Shown here piece by piece: positions 1-13,349 of a stretch of DNA of 64,000 bases. Under the pieces are notes generated by a model. It did not search any database. It saw nothing but the letters and a program-made list of their open reading frames with translations, and was not told the origin of the DNA. Location of the stretch: contig JAODUP010000032.1 in NCBI GenBank assembly GCA_025642065.1, positions 729,501 through 793,500 of the forward strand. Reading direction: 5' to 3'. The first letter of the stretch is position 1. Each line of letters opens with the position of its first letter. Source of the DNA: Paralvinella palmiformis. Lineage: Eukaryota; Annelida; Polychaeta; Terebellida; Alvinellidae. The translations under genes were made by a program, and so were the position numbers.

Positions 1-193
1 TTCTGATAAAATAGTCCATACAAATATATAAACGAAAGGCAACAATATAAATAAGATCTTATTGATAATTTATCATGAATAACAACACAGTATTTTATCT
101 CACTCACATTTTAAAATTTAATATGAACTACCAGTAGTACTAGTACTAACAATAAAATGTAAATGACTCAAAAACTATTTTATCTACATTTTG

Positions 194-196
<3 letters not shown>

Positions 197-238
<42 letters not shown>
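197..238. repeat. (TA)n microsatellite
   Basis: An uninterrupted AT dinucleotide tract of about 21 units. It pairs with a second tract at 417-456. The 180 bases between them are clearly less AT-rich than their surroundings. Confidence 0.95.
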
Positions 239-240
<2 letters not shown>

Positions 241-412
241 TGTTCATTTAGTTTTAGAGTAGGAGGAGACTGAACTAGAGTAGTAGGAGAACATATTTAG
301 CGAGGCCTCAGGCCGAGCTTAAACCAAGGTGTAAATTTGCTGGACCCAGAGTAGCCAGCACTGCAATGAAAGTAGCTGGGAAATTCGCCGGGTGCCGGCT
401 TATAATGACATG

Positions 413-416
<4 letters not shown>

Positions 417-456
<40 letters not shown>
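417..456. repeat. (TA)n microsatellite
   Basis: An AT dinucleotide tract of about 20 units, the partner of the tract at 197-238. The DNA between them (about 240-416, with a GCCGGGTGCCGGC palindrome-like core) looks like a short inserted repeat with a TA tract on each side. Its family is not recognised. Confidence 0.95.
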
Positions 457-460
<4 letters not shown>

Positions 461-739
461 CACATCTTTGTAATTAGAAAATTTTGACTAACTAGTGAGG
501 CTAATGATTCCACTGGCCAAAAGATATCAGTAGAATTGTATTTTTATCATTGTTGTGGTGTGATCTTTTCTTAAGAATTCCACCCTTGGCCATATATCCC
601 AATTGTGACCAGTGCCATTATTAGACAAAACACTCTCAATTGATGACTGACTAACTGACTCATTCACTTACTCAATGTGACACACTCACTCACTCAATGT
701 GCCTACTATCTATTTTAATAATTTTATTTTTCTTCATAT

Positions 740-816
740 CCTTCAGATATAGCCCAGCTGTGGTTTGAACCCAGGTGCTAGAAATCTGTTCCCAACTATG
801 CTAACTAGTTAGACTA
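740..816 (-). mobile_element. tRNA-derived SINE fragment
   Basis: Read on the minus strand, this stretch has a tRNA-like RNA polymerase III promoter. An A-box-like TAGTCTAACTAGTTAGCAT is followed about 30 bases later by a B-box-like GGGTTCAAACC. It does not fold convincingly into a full cloverleaf, so a SINE head is likelier than a functional tRNA gene. The 3' body cannot be delimited. Confidence 0.45.
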
Positions 817-3735
817 TAGAGATGCTCTCTTTTCATAAACAAGATAAACTACTTGTTAGCACAGTTTTATGTTACAATTTATGTTACAAGTTTCATTGCC
901 TTGGTGATAAACTATCACTATCAGGCACAAGCATCACCTTTTCCATCTACATTTTCACCAATGTTGCTATCCTCTCACCAATTAACTGGTGGAAGGCCCT
1001 CAGATCTTATGGAGTGCCAATTGACTTTCTATAATAAGCTGTCAAGCTGCTATCATGCCAAGCTTTATTAGCATCAATTGAGTGAAAATTTTCCAATTTT
1101 TTAAATATTCATACTAAAGTATGCAATGAAATGTGTCTGAAACTCTTGAGTAAAAGTCACTATTGCATAAATGTGTTTAATGACATAGACGAGGACTTGT
1201 ACAGTTGGTTTATGATTAATGAGTTTAAAAAAATATTTAATAACAGTTTTTTACAGTAAAAACCCTAACCCTGATTGAGGCACCTATCAGATATCAATGA
1301 CAAATATGAAATATAGTATAAAACTATAAGCAGCAAAAGTGACAGTATTCAACTTAGGGAAAAAATGCTGAAAATACTTTTTATAAATATCACAACTCTG
1401 ATGGATGAATGTTTATCATTACAGACCTATACTTGTAGAAAATATTTAATTTTGAAGTTCCAGTATCACAATTTTTAATATAGTTTTAACAGTCCACACT
1501 ATACATTTTAATCACAATGTAAAACAAATACAATACATGGTTCTTTGTGAAGAATACACAATAATATAACCCTGTAAGACATTTGGTTTATTTATTCTTG
1601 GGCCAAGAATTATTCTTGGACAATAATGACTTAGTTAATGGTTAATAAATAATACTAATAATCATTAAATATTTCTTAAACTTTAAGATACGTTAAAGGC
1701 ATTAAAAACATATTCTGATAATGATGTATATAAAACACTTCAGTCAAAGTGATCTATTATTTAATTAAATACAATGATTACTTAGTGTTATTAAATATAT
1801 GTGATAATTACTCAGCTTTGCAAACTATCACAAAACTTGGGATCATCACTTTCCAAGGCTTAGATCATTTCAATTTTGGTCATATTTATGTTCTTATCTA
1901 CTTTCTCAACAAACCTAGTCAACATTTGCAGCAATTAGAATCAAAACATGTAAGATATAATTGTATCATACCAAATATTAATATAACACTTTACCTGTCT
2001 AACAAAATAACATTGAACAAAAGTTTGAAGTGATCAACCAATATTAGTGACCTCCATAAAGTGAAGTAAATATTAAAAAGATGATGTCTGACAACTTTAC
2101 TGTTCTTCCCAATTTTTTAATTCTCATATTCCACTTTGTAACTTTTCAGTATAATACACTTTCCAAACAAAATCTAAAATTAAATACATGTAGCTATTCG
2201 ATGAACAAGAATTGACACGTTTCACCTAATCCTGTAACACCGGCCTACTAGAGTAAACAGTTAACATAATACAGCAATTATCAAAATATAGCAACTTTCG
2301 AGAATAGCATATACAGGTCTACATCATGTAATTAGAAACAGCACAAAACTCACATACCTGATCTGCAAAGTAGGTCAATGTTCTACAAATAGCATGCTTC
2401 ATTAGCAGATCTGGTCAAACCTGGCAGTGTTGTTTAGCCACTGAACATTACACTAACTGAAGCAGTTCAAGATTAAGTTGTGAAGTGCACAATTATGAAG
2501 ATGTTGCCATAAATGACAGTCAGAGTATCTGCACCATCCAGAAAATCCCAAAGCTGTAATATTCCCAACTGGTTCAGGCTTCCGAGTATCCAACAACAGG
2601 ATATTTAGTACAGAGCCAAAAGTCACCATGACACCTGGGTATATATTAGTTAGTTTACCATTATACAGAAACCCAGTCTGCTCAACTGTGGTAACTACAT
2701 GAAGCAATCACAGACATTTTGTCAGTTTCAGTAATGTACATAGCTCCATTAGAGACTTTCACTTAATGTTAACAGACAAGAACAGGTACTTCCAGGTGGT
2801 GATAAAGTGATAAATGTCAAACATTGTTATTACTTCAACTGGTTAAACTGTGGCTATTCCAGTACATGTAGGAGCAGTACATGGATACATAATTTTAAGA
2901 AATAATGTGTATGGGTGGATGGTAAATACATAAACTACAGGAATAATAAGGTATGCATGTTTGCATACCATATCACACAGATCCTTGTTCTATTAAACTC
3001 ACGGAATAATTAAGATTCTCCTCATAGACTTATAATTTCTATCAAAATAACAACAGATCTATGCAAATACCAACCACAGAATATCTACAAATAGTACAAT
3101 GAAAACAAACTGAGACCATTCCAAATCATGACCATCAACAGATTTCACACAAAATATTACCATTTCTTTTTCAGTGTATATCATTATCAAGCACAAGTGA
3201 GGAGAAAGGAATTACTCACAAAAGTTGCATTAAATTATTTTCTACTTCCAATTTACAGAATAATAACTCTTATAACACAATGGACGCTGTCAAGTTCTTT
3301 GCATAAATAATCTATTCTCCATGAGGAAACATGCCAGCTTCCCAGCAAGTAAGATCAATAAAGTATTGGAAAGCTATAAATTTACCTCAACCTGATTGAT
3401 AACAAATAATACAAGTATTGACATGTATTCTGTCACTATGTATTTAAAAATATAAAAGTTTTGCATTACTTGAACATATTTTATTTATTAATACCATATG
3501 TCTTACATAGTTTAGCAACTCACAAATAACTCAGTTCACATTTTACCATTTATTTTTATATTACGATGAGGTTGTCTTAATGGAAAATACAAACAAACAA
3601 CTTTTATATCAACTGATTTCATGTGCATTGTCTATCCATATATGAATATAAATATTTTGGTCTTGTATTGATCTCATCAGGGCTATATATAGTGTCACAA
3701 GTATACCACCATGGAACCACCACATAAACCACAGA
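817..3735. other. AT-rich intergenic DNA, nothing recognised
   Basis: Open frames here are short (up to 94 codons), AT-driven and lack splice-linked partners. No domain, RNA gene or element end was recognised. The two-unit AACCCTAACCCT at about 1,260 is too short to count as telomeric. Confidence 0.6.
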
Positions 3736-3737
3736 TA

Positions 3738-3796
3738 AAATGGGGATTTGAACCCTAAGCTGGTGGTTTACAGTACAGTACTCTATCAACCACGTG
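3738..3796 (-). mobile_element. tRNA-like SINE head
   Basis: On the minus strand this reads like a degenerate tRNA: a GTGGTTGATAGAGTACTGTA A-box region, then GGGTTCAAATCCCC, a good B-box/T-arm with symmetrical pairing. The acceptor stem is not matched across the ends and no anticodon arm is convincing, so it is called a SINE or decayed tRNA rather than a tRNA gene. Confidence 0.4.
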
Positions 3797-4492
3797 TGTG
3801 TGTGCGTGCATGTGACCTTTGTGTTAATGTATCACATTTTATTTTGGTGTTAAATTGGTGTTAAATGTTTATTAAATTTGAAGTTATCTGGGTGATACTA
3901 CAATAGCACAGGAGTGAAAATATTTATTAATATTAATCAAACACTTAATTATATCAACTTAAAGTAAACTTTGCAGTTTATACCAGGATACCTGTGTCAA
4001 GGCATTCTGGGAACTCACTAAAGCATTTCTCAATCCCAATACAAAATTTGTTAAACTGATAAAGTGCAGACTGAAATGAAATCAGATTTTATTCTGAATT
4101 TTCTTCAAGGGGAATTTGTCAGAATTTGTCCTCACCAATTATATCAAATACATCTTCTAGCCTAGACAATGGTTACATAAAATGTTTGTTACTTAAATGT
4201 GCTACATTATAATTTTGCTGTATTTGAACTTACATGAATGTGTGTACAATCACACATTGCAAAAGACACCACCTGATTTTCAAAAGAACAACACCACAGA
4301 GGTCAAAATTGAGTCTCAAAGCCTGATGGATTTTGGTACTGATTAACTAAAAAATAATAATTCTGATTCCAGGAATTTTTATCTCCTTACACGAAAACTA
4401 ATTGAGACAAAATTTTATTTCCTTACAAAATTATTTTCAATAACACTTTCGATGTGTTATTTTCACTACCCTCTCAGTAAAAGCTTCCTGTG

Positions 4493-4600
4493 TGTGTGTG
4501 TGTGCGTGTGTGTGCATACACATGTCTGATGAATGATGATTATTTGTGTTTTATGGCCAGTTTTGTGCACATGGTAAGCTAAATGGGCCGCATGTCTGAT
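4493..4600 (-). mobile_element. SINE-A tail fragment with adjoining (TG)n
   Basis: This contains the reverse complement of the conserved tail of the SINE family best seen at 17,776-17,965, including TTGTGCACATGGTA and a GATGATGATT-like terminal run. It follows a TG microsatellite (about 4,491-4,514). Only the 3' body remains; the tRNA-like head is missing. Confidence 0.6.
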
Positions 4601-4919
4601 GAATGAACCAATGATAAAAATCGTTTTCTTCCTGCTAGACTGCTTTACCATAAGCAATAATGTGAATCCATATGTGAGTGTCTAATTGCAAAACAAAGCC
4701 AAAGCAATAATGAAGTTCAAAGTGACATCCATGGAAACCAGGGCACAGAAGATACAATAAATGATGTCATAGGTAAGTTGAGACACATGCCACTCCTGAT
4801 ATATACATAAAAGACCTTTATCAGACTATAAGTGGGTATGCAAGTTGGACCAGGCTAAGGGTACTGATCTTGGGAAATCTAACTTAAAGTCTACATCAGT
4901 GAAAGAGATCACTTTTGAA

Positions 4920-6620
4920 ATATCCAGTTGTGAGTAACAATGTTTAAACCGATTCAGAAAAGTCATTGTCTTTCTTATCCACTGGTAGCACAGATGCTGC
5001 AGTGAAGGAGTAAGAACTATTTTATGTTCAGTATGCTACAGTCAGTAAACAGTTTGTGCCTGTCATCAAAGTTGAGCAACCTCATTTGATTTCTATTCTT
5101 CATGCCATGAAAGAACAGTAGATCATAAGAACTGATTGGTTCTAAAGTAATTCGCCTTGATTGTGACAGAGTCTCCGGCATGACTGATAAGAAGATGTGT
5201 TTGTGAAGCTCAAAGTGGACCTTCCCACTTAACTGTGCTGGTACATTGCTTTGTACAAAGGTTTGTATTTTTGGCTCTGTTCATATATTGAACAAAATAA
5301 CTGAGTACTTGCAAGAATGATCTTCATTGATCAAATATATGCTTATGAGTGTGATCTACAATATCCGTGGAAGTTGACTGAGTTGGATACATTTTATGGG
5401 ACAAAGTTGACAGTGAATGACAAATCATTTAAGGTGGTATGTGGACAATTTATTAATAGCCTCATTGAGGTGATGGAAGCTCATTTCAGTGACACCAAGA
5501 AAAGAGATTCTGAGAGCAATTCACACTATAAACATCTAGTCATGGCCACTTTCATCAGAAAAAACAGTGAATCAGTCTGAAAGAAATTGGAAGTCTTACC
5601 CTTTTAAATTAAAAATAAAAGTTGTTTCCTATTTAAAAGTTTAATGTTTTTCTTTCCTATTATCCAAACTGAAAATTCTTGTTTGTTGTGTCTCTAGTTT
5701 AAGGTTCTACAGCGCCCCCTACACCTAGGATATTTTTTGTTTACATGTATAATGTCATTAACTGATACATGTATAATATCTTTTTATTCGTGATCTAGAT
5801 ATTCTTCATCATTGACACAATTTAGCACTAGTATGCAGCAAAGTGGTCACTAAATATTATAATACTTCATTCATTCTTGTTTCGAGTACCATATTTCTGC
5901 AGCTGTTCTAACATGTTTGTTTTCAGTTTTTCTGAAATGTGTATGTAGTAATATTTAATTTAATCTATATTTTATGTGCAATCTCCATTGCTGGAGTACA
6001 TTGGAGTTTGCACTTTAGAACATCAAGGCAATACATAATAGCTAAATTCAATTTTAACAAATTTGTATGTGATGTTGGTAAACAATCATGAAACTCTTTG
6101 GTATTTGAAAAAAAAAAAGTATTCCTTTTTTAAAAGAAATAAATTATAATTTGGACATAACTCTGTAGTATGACGTAATAACAGCGTTAGTCTAAGTTTG
6201 GCAATCATTATTGATATGGCCTACGGTGTATTATTTTATGCATTATAGTAAACATAATAATGAATTCATTCGCATTTTTCAGTGAAGGAGCTGATAATCA
6301 AGTTCTCCTCTAAACAGGCATTTTGGATCTCAGACCACCACAACATTCTCTGCCTGACAGATCTGTTGCTATCCGTCCACGTTTCTAGTTCAGAAGGGAA
6401 TGAGACTTCCCCAAATGAAGTTTATCAAAACCAACTTAAGATCCAAACTCAAACTTCTGTCTAGTTTCACAGCTACCGGTAACTACAATCCAGAGATAGC
6501 AATACAGCTGTGGAACCAAAGTGGCTGGATGGCTTGTAGACCCTTATTGAAGGACATGACCAGCAAAGGATCCAAGACATCCACTGGTGGCATTGTGACA
6601 GGTAATATTGATTTCTAAAG
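4920..6620 (+). pseudogene. Decayed hAT transposase (ZNF862/KIAA1586-like)
   Basis: Scattered plus-strand pieces match one hAT-type transposase. At about 4,950-5,120 a frame reads FLSTGSTDAAVKE, a stop, then ELFYVQYATVSKQFVPVIKV. This is like the 'DGSTD...EELVYVRY...FLSI' block of ZNF862/KIAA1586 proteins, the start of the RNase-H fold. About 5,155-5,200 gives a CDRVSGMTDKK block, matching their CDGA.VM.G region. An open frame at 5,317-5,580 could be the helical insert. At 6,360-6,590, in two frames, comes VHVSSSEG followed by KFIKTNLRSKL and YNPEIAIQLWNQSG. This resembles the hAT dimerisation C-terminus, where a conserved SSxxCERGFS motif and IKT.LR lead to DP..A..LW. Several stops and shifts show it is dead. 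Terminal repeats were not located. About 700 bases (5,581-6,280) between the pieces are non-coding and may be a later insertion. Family assignment rests on remembered motif order. Confidence 0.6.
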
Positions 6621-7200
6621 AAATTGTCATAATCAGCTAGTTATATGTGACTAACGGTTGGAAATATTATACTAAAAAGTGAAGTTAATGTAATGAGAAA
6701 ATAATATTTTCATTATCTAATTCCATTATTTCAAATCCTGGAGATGTTCAGTCAATCCTTGTAAGCCTCACCAAGTCCCTGAGGACAATCACCATGACCC
6801 TGGGGTAGAGGTATCAGACTTGTGAAAGTGAAAACGCAGAAATAGAGTTGGAACTGGACTCTGATTATGAAGGGGGGGGGGGGTTCACAAACATTCTCAA
6901 AAATACTTGTGCTTTTAATAAAATAAATTCCAGTTTAGCCTCATTTTGTTTAAGTGTTTAATTGCTTTGTTTCACAAATGATATTCTAAAACACCAACCA
7001 TTTCACTTCCCAAAACATACATCTATGTTCATATGTGTAGCCCACATTTAAGTGATCTAAGTGATCTCAATAAAGGAGTGCAGAGCCACAGAAATTTTAT
7101 TTAAATTGGGCCACTATATTTTAAGCGAGAAAACCATATTTTTCTTGATGGTGGCCTGAGTGACCACAATACTTTTACAGCTAAGTTCTATCCTTGATAT
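6621..7200. other. Intergenic, nothing recognised
   Basis: AT-rich DNA with a G9-10 homopolymer near 6,873. There is no credible coding or repeat structure. Confidence 0.5.
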
Positions 7201-7202
7201 AT

Positions 7203-7318
7203 GATGATGATGATTGGTGTTTCATAGCCAATTTTGTGCACATGGTAGGCTAAATGGTAATGAAGTGAAGTCAAAGATGAAACCAACTCCAGATATACCC
7301 ACGCTGAGATTTGGATGG

Positions 7319-7320
<2 letters not shown>
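7203..7320 (-). mobile_element. SINE-A copy, partial, minus strand
   Basis: The reverse complement carries the SINE-A body: the TTTCATCTTTGACTTC-like block, then ACCATGTGCACAAAATTGGC and a (ATC)n tail (seen here as GATGATGATGATTG). The tRNA-like head is replaced by the adjacent (TA)n tract. Confidence 0.65.

Positions 7321-7321
<1 letters not shown>

Positions 7322-7372
<51 letters not shown>
7322..7372. repeat. (TA)n microsatellite
   Basis: A pure TA tract of about 25 units that abuts a truncated SINE-A copy. Confidence 0.95.
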
Positions 7373-7376
<4 letters not shown>

Positions 7377-9682
7377 AAATATGTAATTATTCATATAGCC
7401 CTGAATAGATGCTTCCTACTATTATACTATTACTAGTATAAGTGAACTCTATACTATACACACAAAAGGTCAAGTTGACTTTATATGAAGTCAATGAGTT
7501 AATGGTTTTCTAGTCCTCTGATAATTTTAGTGAATAAAAGCTGAAAGAATATCAACAACATTCATTTGGTCAATATTTGTATATATTCTCAATCTGTCTC
7601 ACATAAATGTTCAGGTATATATGTTGAATGGCATGAAACCTAATATTCAGGTCAATACACTCATAAATGCATAACCATTTAAGATCTTTTGTGAGAAACA
7701 CTAAATTTAACGAAGTACAAGCAATAAACAATTAATTTCAATATATTCATCCATGTCATCTTCACAACAAGCATAAAATATTAGCATGTCAAATTTTTGT
7801 GTATCAATTGGTTTGGCTTAACAGAAGGCAACTGGTATTTGTCTGGTAAATAGCCTATCCTCAACATATCCGCAGTACTTATGACTTGTGTTTATTTTCC
7901 AGAAATTGATAATTAGATCTACATGTAGTCATACAAGTTACTTTTAATTAATTTTAAATTATTATGATAACTCAAGATGATAAAGTTGTAATATAAGCAT
8001 AGCCATAAAAAAACACTGAGAATAAAATGTGGACCATATGAAACTGTATCATAACAACATCCTAACTTACCCGTTTAACGTCTTTTTTGTGTCCAATATA
8101 TTACACATACATGTATACCACACTGATAAACTTGCCTTACTGACACTGATTATCTTAGTTTGTTCATGAAAACTAGACAATTTTAATTACCAGCAATACA
8201 TTATGGTTATTTACGTAGTTTGACCATCAGCTGTAAAATATGCATTTAATTCAAATGACACATTAAAACCAGTAGTTGCTTGGCTGTAATGGGTATTTAT
8301 CCTGGGTTTTTTTATAGTAAACTATCATGTCAGTTTACAAACTTCAAGGGTGGCCATATGCATATTATGAGGTCATTATAAATGTTTTGTTGTTGCAAAT
8401 TTATATAATTCAGTTTTATATGTAAGTAGATCTAATTCCAATAACCATTTCTGAATTATAATGTAAAATAGTCCACTACCTAATTCTGATTTGATTTTTA
8501 TATTGTATTATTGAGTTAAATCAATTGTTGACTGCTTTATCTCTAAACAGTTAAAGAAAATTCTAATGGAGCAGCAAACATTATTCCCAGTAAGTATAGT
8601 CATACCCAACAGTTTTGTCCCTTCTTAAACTCAGTGAAAGCGTAATTTTAGTTCAAATGCATAACAACATTTAAAACAATTGTTTGCCCTATCTAAAAAT
8701 AACAAAAAGGATTTGAAATTTTAGCATTTCCATTTAGAATTATGCTTTTAAATAATTATTGTCAACATATAAGCATGTGTTGTTCTGAGTACCATCTTTA
8801 CTCTATGTTTATCAGCTCACTAAAGAACAAAAAAGCACTTTACTCTAATTACATAAACTTTTATTGGATGCTAAAGTTGTTCTATTACATGAACACAGCT
8901 ACATTTCCTCCCATAAGTTGAGGTTTGATTTTAGCTTGTTACGAAAGGTTGTAGACTATTTTTGTTGTCAGGATATCATTGAATTATAATACACTTACTG
9001 GCTATCTTTTGGGCCAAATTGAAAATCATTAAAGCACATGAGCAGTATCTCATCTGTATCAATATCTGTATTCAGTTTGGCATATTTTTCATAATATGGG
9101 TAATCATTATCAATGTAGAAAAAGCTTTTCATGAAGTCACTTATCAGGGAATAGGTAATTATGTTCATAAATTTATTTCTGACAATGAAAAAATACCTTT
9201 AGCTGATATACAAATCCAACAGTACCTAATAAATTGATTAGATTTTTTCACCTTAAATTTATTCAGCTTTTGGTAATTCATTAATATCAACTACCGGGTA
9301 GTATAAATACAATGCCTGAAAGAAGAAATTGTTTTCCAATTTCGAAAAAGAACATCGATAAAAGCTTGGCAAGTGAATGGAATCATAGATGAATTTACAT
9401 ATGATGGAAAAAGTGGTTTGGAAAATTCTCTGTTACCCCAAGGCATAGTAGAAGTAATGCTATGTATATAAATGTACATTGATGGTAATTGTAATGTCAA
9501 TAGCACATGCAAATTAGGATTTTATTGAACTGTATATGAAAGGTGGTGACTATTCATATACAACTAAATTTGTAACTCCTCAGAATCTCCAACTTCTAAT
9601 TGAAATCAAAATTGATATTGGGTTTAGATGTTACCAAATGACTAAACAATGCCCTTCCTTGCTGCATCAGTACAAAATAAGG

Positions 9683-9729
<47 letters not shown>

Positions 9730-12040
9730 TGTGTGCGTAAGTATTCATGAAATTGTGTTAGTTAGGTAATATGGCACCATTAGTCTCATGCCACAACTTA
9801 TCATTCTAATTGGATTTTAAAACTTTGCATTGTATCATCTACATGAAAATACAACAAAATATTAACTGAAAATAAATGAGGAAATTGCCCAATAAAAATT
9901 TATATCATGTCACCACTGACCAATCAGAGAAAGACAACTGTTGCTCTCTGTGGTTCAGTTATAATGTAGTCCATGGCCTATGAACCCTAATCATCCACAT
10001 TATAATAGTATGCGTGTGTGTGTGTATATATATTTTTTAAATAGCAGTGAATATAATTACCATGACAATGAAACAGATTAAACTTGTCTTCTCCTCTTTC
10101 ACACAACTCACAATCAAATAAAGGCAACTGATGTTTTAATAATTCATGAACCTAAAACAGGACCATCAGCAGTGTGTGTATGCATGCATTGTTTAACATA
10201 AACATTATGATGTTAGTATACAATCTACGCTTTACAGAAGCACATTAAACAAATTAATATAACATACTTTATTCAATAAAACCTATATTATGTCAAAACA
10301 TTAGCAGATTTGCATATATTATTGTAATGTTAAGAGACTATTCTATAATCAGAAGTCTTCTGACCCCTGGGATATACCATGTGTAGCTAATTGGCTAAGT
10401 TTCTGGATCATGGCACACGTTTCCCAGAGCAACAAAGAATTGGGTACTAACCTTGTGTTGGTACCATGAAACAGCATCATTTATTTTTTCCATGTTTAGC
10501 CCTCTGGCATTGTAGTTGTGTGAATGGACAACCAGTCCTCTCACTTGACACAATTCTAAATTGAATAATCACATGCTGGAACCAAAACAAAAAAAAAGAT
10601 TATATAGCATTAAATAGGTGCATCTACTGATGCATGGATAATCACATATGAAGAAATACAGACTTGTGTAAATCTACCAAAACTATATGCATCCTGATTT
10701 TATTGCACCAGTGCTTAGTCACACATGGTTAAAACAAACTGGGGTGCTTAACATACTAGTTACAGCAACAAAATAAGCACATTGTTTTAATGAGAAAAAT
10801 TGTTGAAGAGGTCAGAATATAATGAACTGCTTAGAGAGAGTAATATTATCATTTATCAGATGCTATGATACCACCTGTCATCAACGGGTTAGTACGTCCT
10901 TAGCTTATCCCCAGCAATGGCCAAACATGGGACATATAGATATGAGGCAACTCCAAACAGAAGAAAATAAATGATGTAACATCTCACAGACACAGCTAAC
11001 AATAAGAGTCAATCTATGAATTAGATCTCCATTAAAGTACAATCTACTCTCAACTGTGTTATAGGGGTGCCTGTTTCTCATCAGTGGAAAGACGACTAGG
11101 AATACTAAGATCATCATCATCATGTATTTGTATGATAAACACTCAATGTTTGAAAAGAAGTCTCAAATATTAAAACTTTCTAAGTTTCTTAGTGACTTAT
11201 CTGAAACAAGTGGATTCTTTGTCAGTAACCAACCCAGAGACCAAGCTAGGCTTCAGGAAAAGATGGGAGACTTCCTACCCATATACCAGGAATAACAGGA
11301 TTGTATAAGGATATCACCATGGGCAAGGCTAAATACTTAAGATAATCTTGTTTTTAGTATAAGTCCTCTCTGGGTTATTTTTATGCCACATGTGAATCGA
11401 AAACACGTAATATTTAGTCTCTAAAATGAACTTTTCTGTGAAAGATTTGTTAATATCGTGGCATAAAAATATTATTCCAACTGGAATGAACTAGATCATT
11501 TAACAAATGATACACAACACTTGGGTCTCTATCCACACACATATATATATATAAATACTCGCCCATTAAAAACAGTATCATCAATATTTTATTCAGGATC
11601 AAAATTATACTTGCTTATAAATCGCAGAGGCTCACAGAAACCTGAACAACAAATCCATGAGATTTGTAATTTCTATATGTCCATTGAACTAAAATTGAAC
11701 CTCATGAAATCCAATCTCAAAACTAATTTCCAAATACAACCCTTTTCAAAAATTAAAATATGCTCCAACAAATTTCTTATTTATATATCTCCAAAAATAA
11801 TTTTTACCAGCCCAGAAAGAAAAATTATTAATCCAGCAAAAACAATGTCAGGTCATCACATGCAATTAAACATTCCTAACCTGGGAATGTCATCAGTTGC
11901 AATTAACAGCAAAGATTAGTAAGTTGGGAATTCCATATAATAACTGTAAATATTAAATATACATTCATTGGTTTGAATGAGAGTCTAAAGCTTAAACAGT
12001 TATGATTTATGAGTGAGATGAATAATAAAAAAATTAAAAT
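7373..12040. other. AT-rich intergenic DNA with microsatellites
   Basis: No gene recognised. It holds a (TA)n tract at about 9,686-9,726, a short (TG)n(TA)n at about 10,011-10,030 and many AT-driven frames. The longest frame (11,521-11,919, 132 codons) is lysine/isoleucine/asparagine-rich without a domain and is not annotated as a gene. Confidence 0.6.
9686..9726. repeat. (TA)n microsatellite
   Basis: A pure AT dinucleotide tract of about 20 units. Confidence 0.95.
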
Positions 12041-12042
12041 TT

Positions 12043-12225
12043 AGCTGTTTTGTGGCCATCTTTGTGCACATGGTAGACTAAATTGGCTGGACAACCTCTA
12101 AAAGCATGGAGGTGAAATAAAAGATGAAACACCCTTCTGACGTAGGTCAGCCATCATTTGAACTGAAGTCCTATATATATACCTGTGGCTAACTGCACTA
12201 CCAGTTAGGCCATATAGTCGCCCAA
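12043..12225 (-). mobile_element. SINE-A copy, near full length, minus strand
   Basis: Read on the minus strand: a tRNA-like head ending near 12,225 (GACTATATGGCCTAACTGGTAG as A-box region, B-box-like TTCAAATGATGGC), then the TTTCATCTTTTATTTCACCTCC body, and the tail TAGTCTACCATGTGCACAAA. It is diverged from the copy at 17,776, which suggests an older insertion. Confidence 0.65.
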
Positions 12226-12423
12226 GATGTTTGAAAATGGGCTTTATTGATTGTTGAAATCTGTTTTGAGAAGAGTACTGACTGATTCCTATAAAATCTT
12301 ACATTTTTCCAAAACAAAAACCTAAAATATATCAAAAGTTATTATTATCTTCCCAAAGTATTAATACGTTGTTAATTTTAGCGGGCATAATCTATATAAT
12401 AATATGCTGTCATACATATTTAC

Positions 12424-12861
12424 CAGGGGTTGAAATTAAGCTTATCATTAACATGCCATATCGGGCAAGTAATGTAAAAATAAGGTTGCCAAACATCTGG
12501 AACTTCTGCGGTTAGCTGCAGCTAGATTTTACATAAGACAGCTACTTGATGACTTGTGGAAAGCATGTTGTGAGGCATTACTTCTCCACTCAGTGCAATT
12601 GAACTGACCTATATGAATGAGCTAAGTGATTTATGGGACTAGATGACGCTAAGTGATTTATGGGACTAGATGACCATTTCCTGTTTTAATGACCAATGCT
12701 TTCAATATACAAAACTATGGGTAAATCTTAATTAAATGTTCAAATCATTATCACATGGAAACTTTGTTACCATGTCAGACATCTGACAATAGCTTTTATA
12801 TTGCCTGATATCGTGATTAGGTTGTCAGTGGCAATCAAGCAAGTCTTAATATTGAACCCTG
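12424..12861. mobile_element. Probable short non-autonomous DNA element
   Basis: The left end CAGGGGTTGAAATTAAGCTT and the reverse complement of the right end, CAGGGTTCAATATTAAGACTT, match as imperfect inverted termini about 440 bp apart. CAGGG-type ends are common on hAT elements. Flanking 8-bp duplications were looked for and not found, so the class is unproven. It contains a direct duplication (12,621-12,674). Confidence 0.4.
12621..12674. repeat. 27-bp tandem duplication
   Basis: Two exact head-to-tail copies of a 27-base unit beginning GCTAAGTGATTTATGGGACT (12,621-12,647 and 12,648-12,674). The lack of divergence implies a recent duplication or slippage event. Confidence 0.95.
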
Positions 12862-13349
12862 TCTCTAAACTAAATTTACAGACATGGGAATATTATCAAA
12901 ACAGAAAATATGCAATTTGGCTGAAGGCCACATTCCTGAGCCATAGGGCCAATGGTTGAGGTGGTGGTCTGTCCCATTCCATTTCAAATGCACAACTACT
13001 TTCATTCATATGAATTATAACTAATCAACACAGACAGATCTTAACTTTATTTAACAAAAACATTTACATTTAAAAAGTTATTCAACAAAAAAGTACATTT
13101 CATTTTGAGCTTGCACATTTGCCTTAAAATAATCATAAATTTTTAGACCAGTTGGCTTTTTGGGTGAAATGTTTGATGTTCATGAAATGGACTTCAACAC
13201 TTTTATTGTTGAGGCAGGTATGACAGGATTGGTATTACATCTTTTCTGTGTAAAAGGTTTCCTTTTGGAACACAACTCTCATCATGCATTATTGCAACCG
13301 GGAACTGAAATAAAAGTAATAATGGCCCCTCTAAATAATTTGGTGGAGA

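Noticed and set aside
1259..1272. AACCCTAACCCT, interstitial telomere repeat
   Set aside because: Only two units of the telomere hexamer; expected by chance in a window of this size.
9019..9512. Frames at 9.0-9.5 kb as a gene remnant
   Set aside because: Short, AT-rich, on both strands, with no recognisable motif order.
11521..11919. 132-codon plus-strand frame
   Set aside because: Composition is that of AT-rich non-coding DNA (Ile, Lys, Asn, Ser), with no domain and no splice partners.
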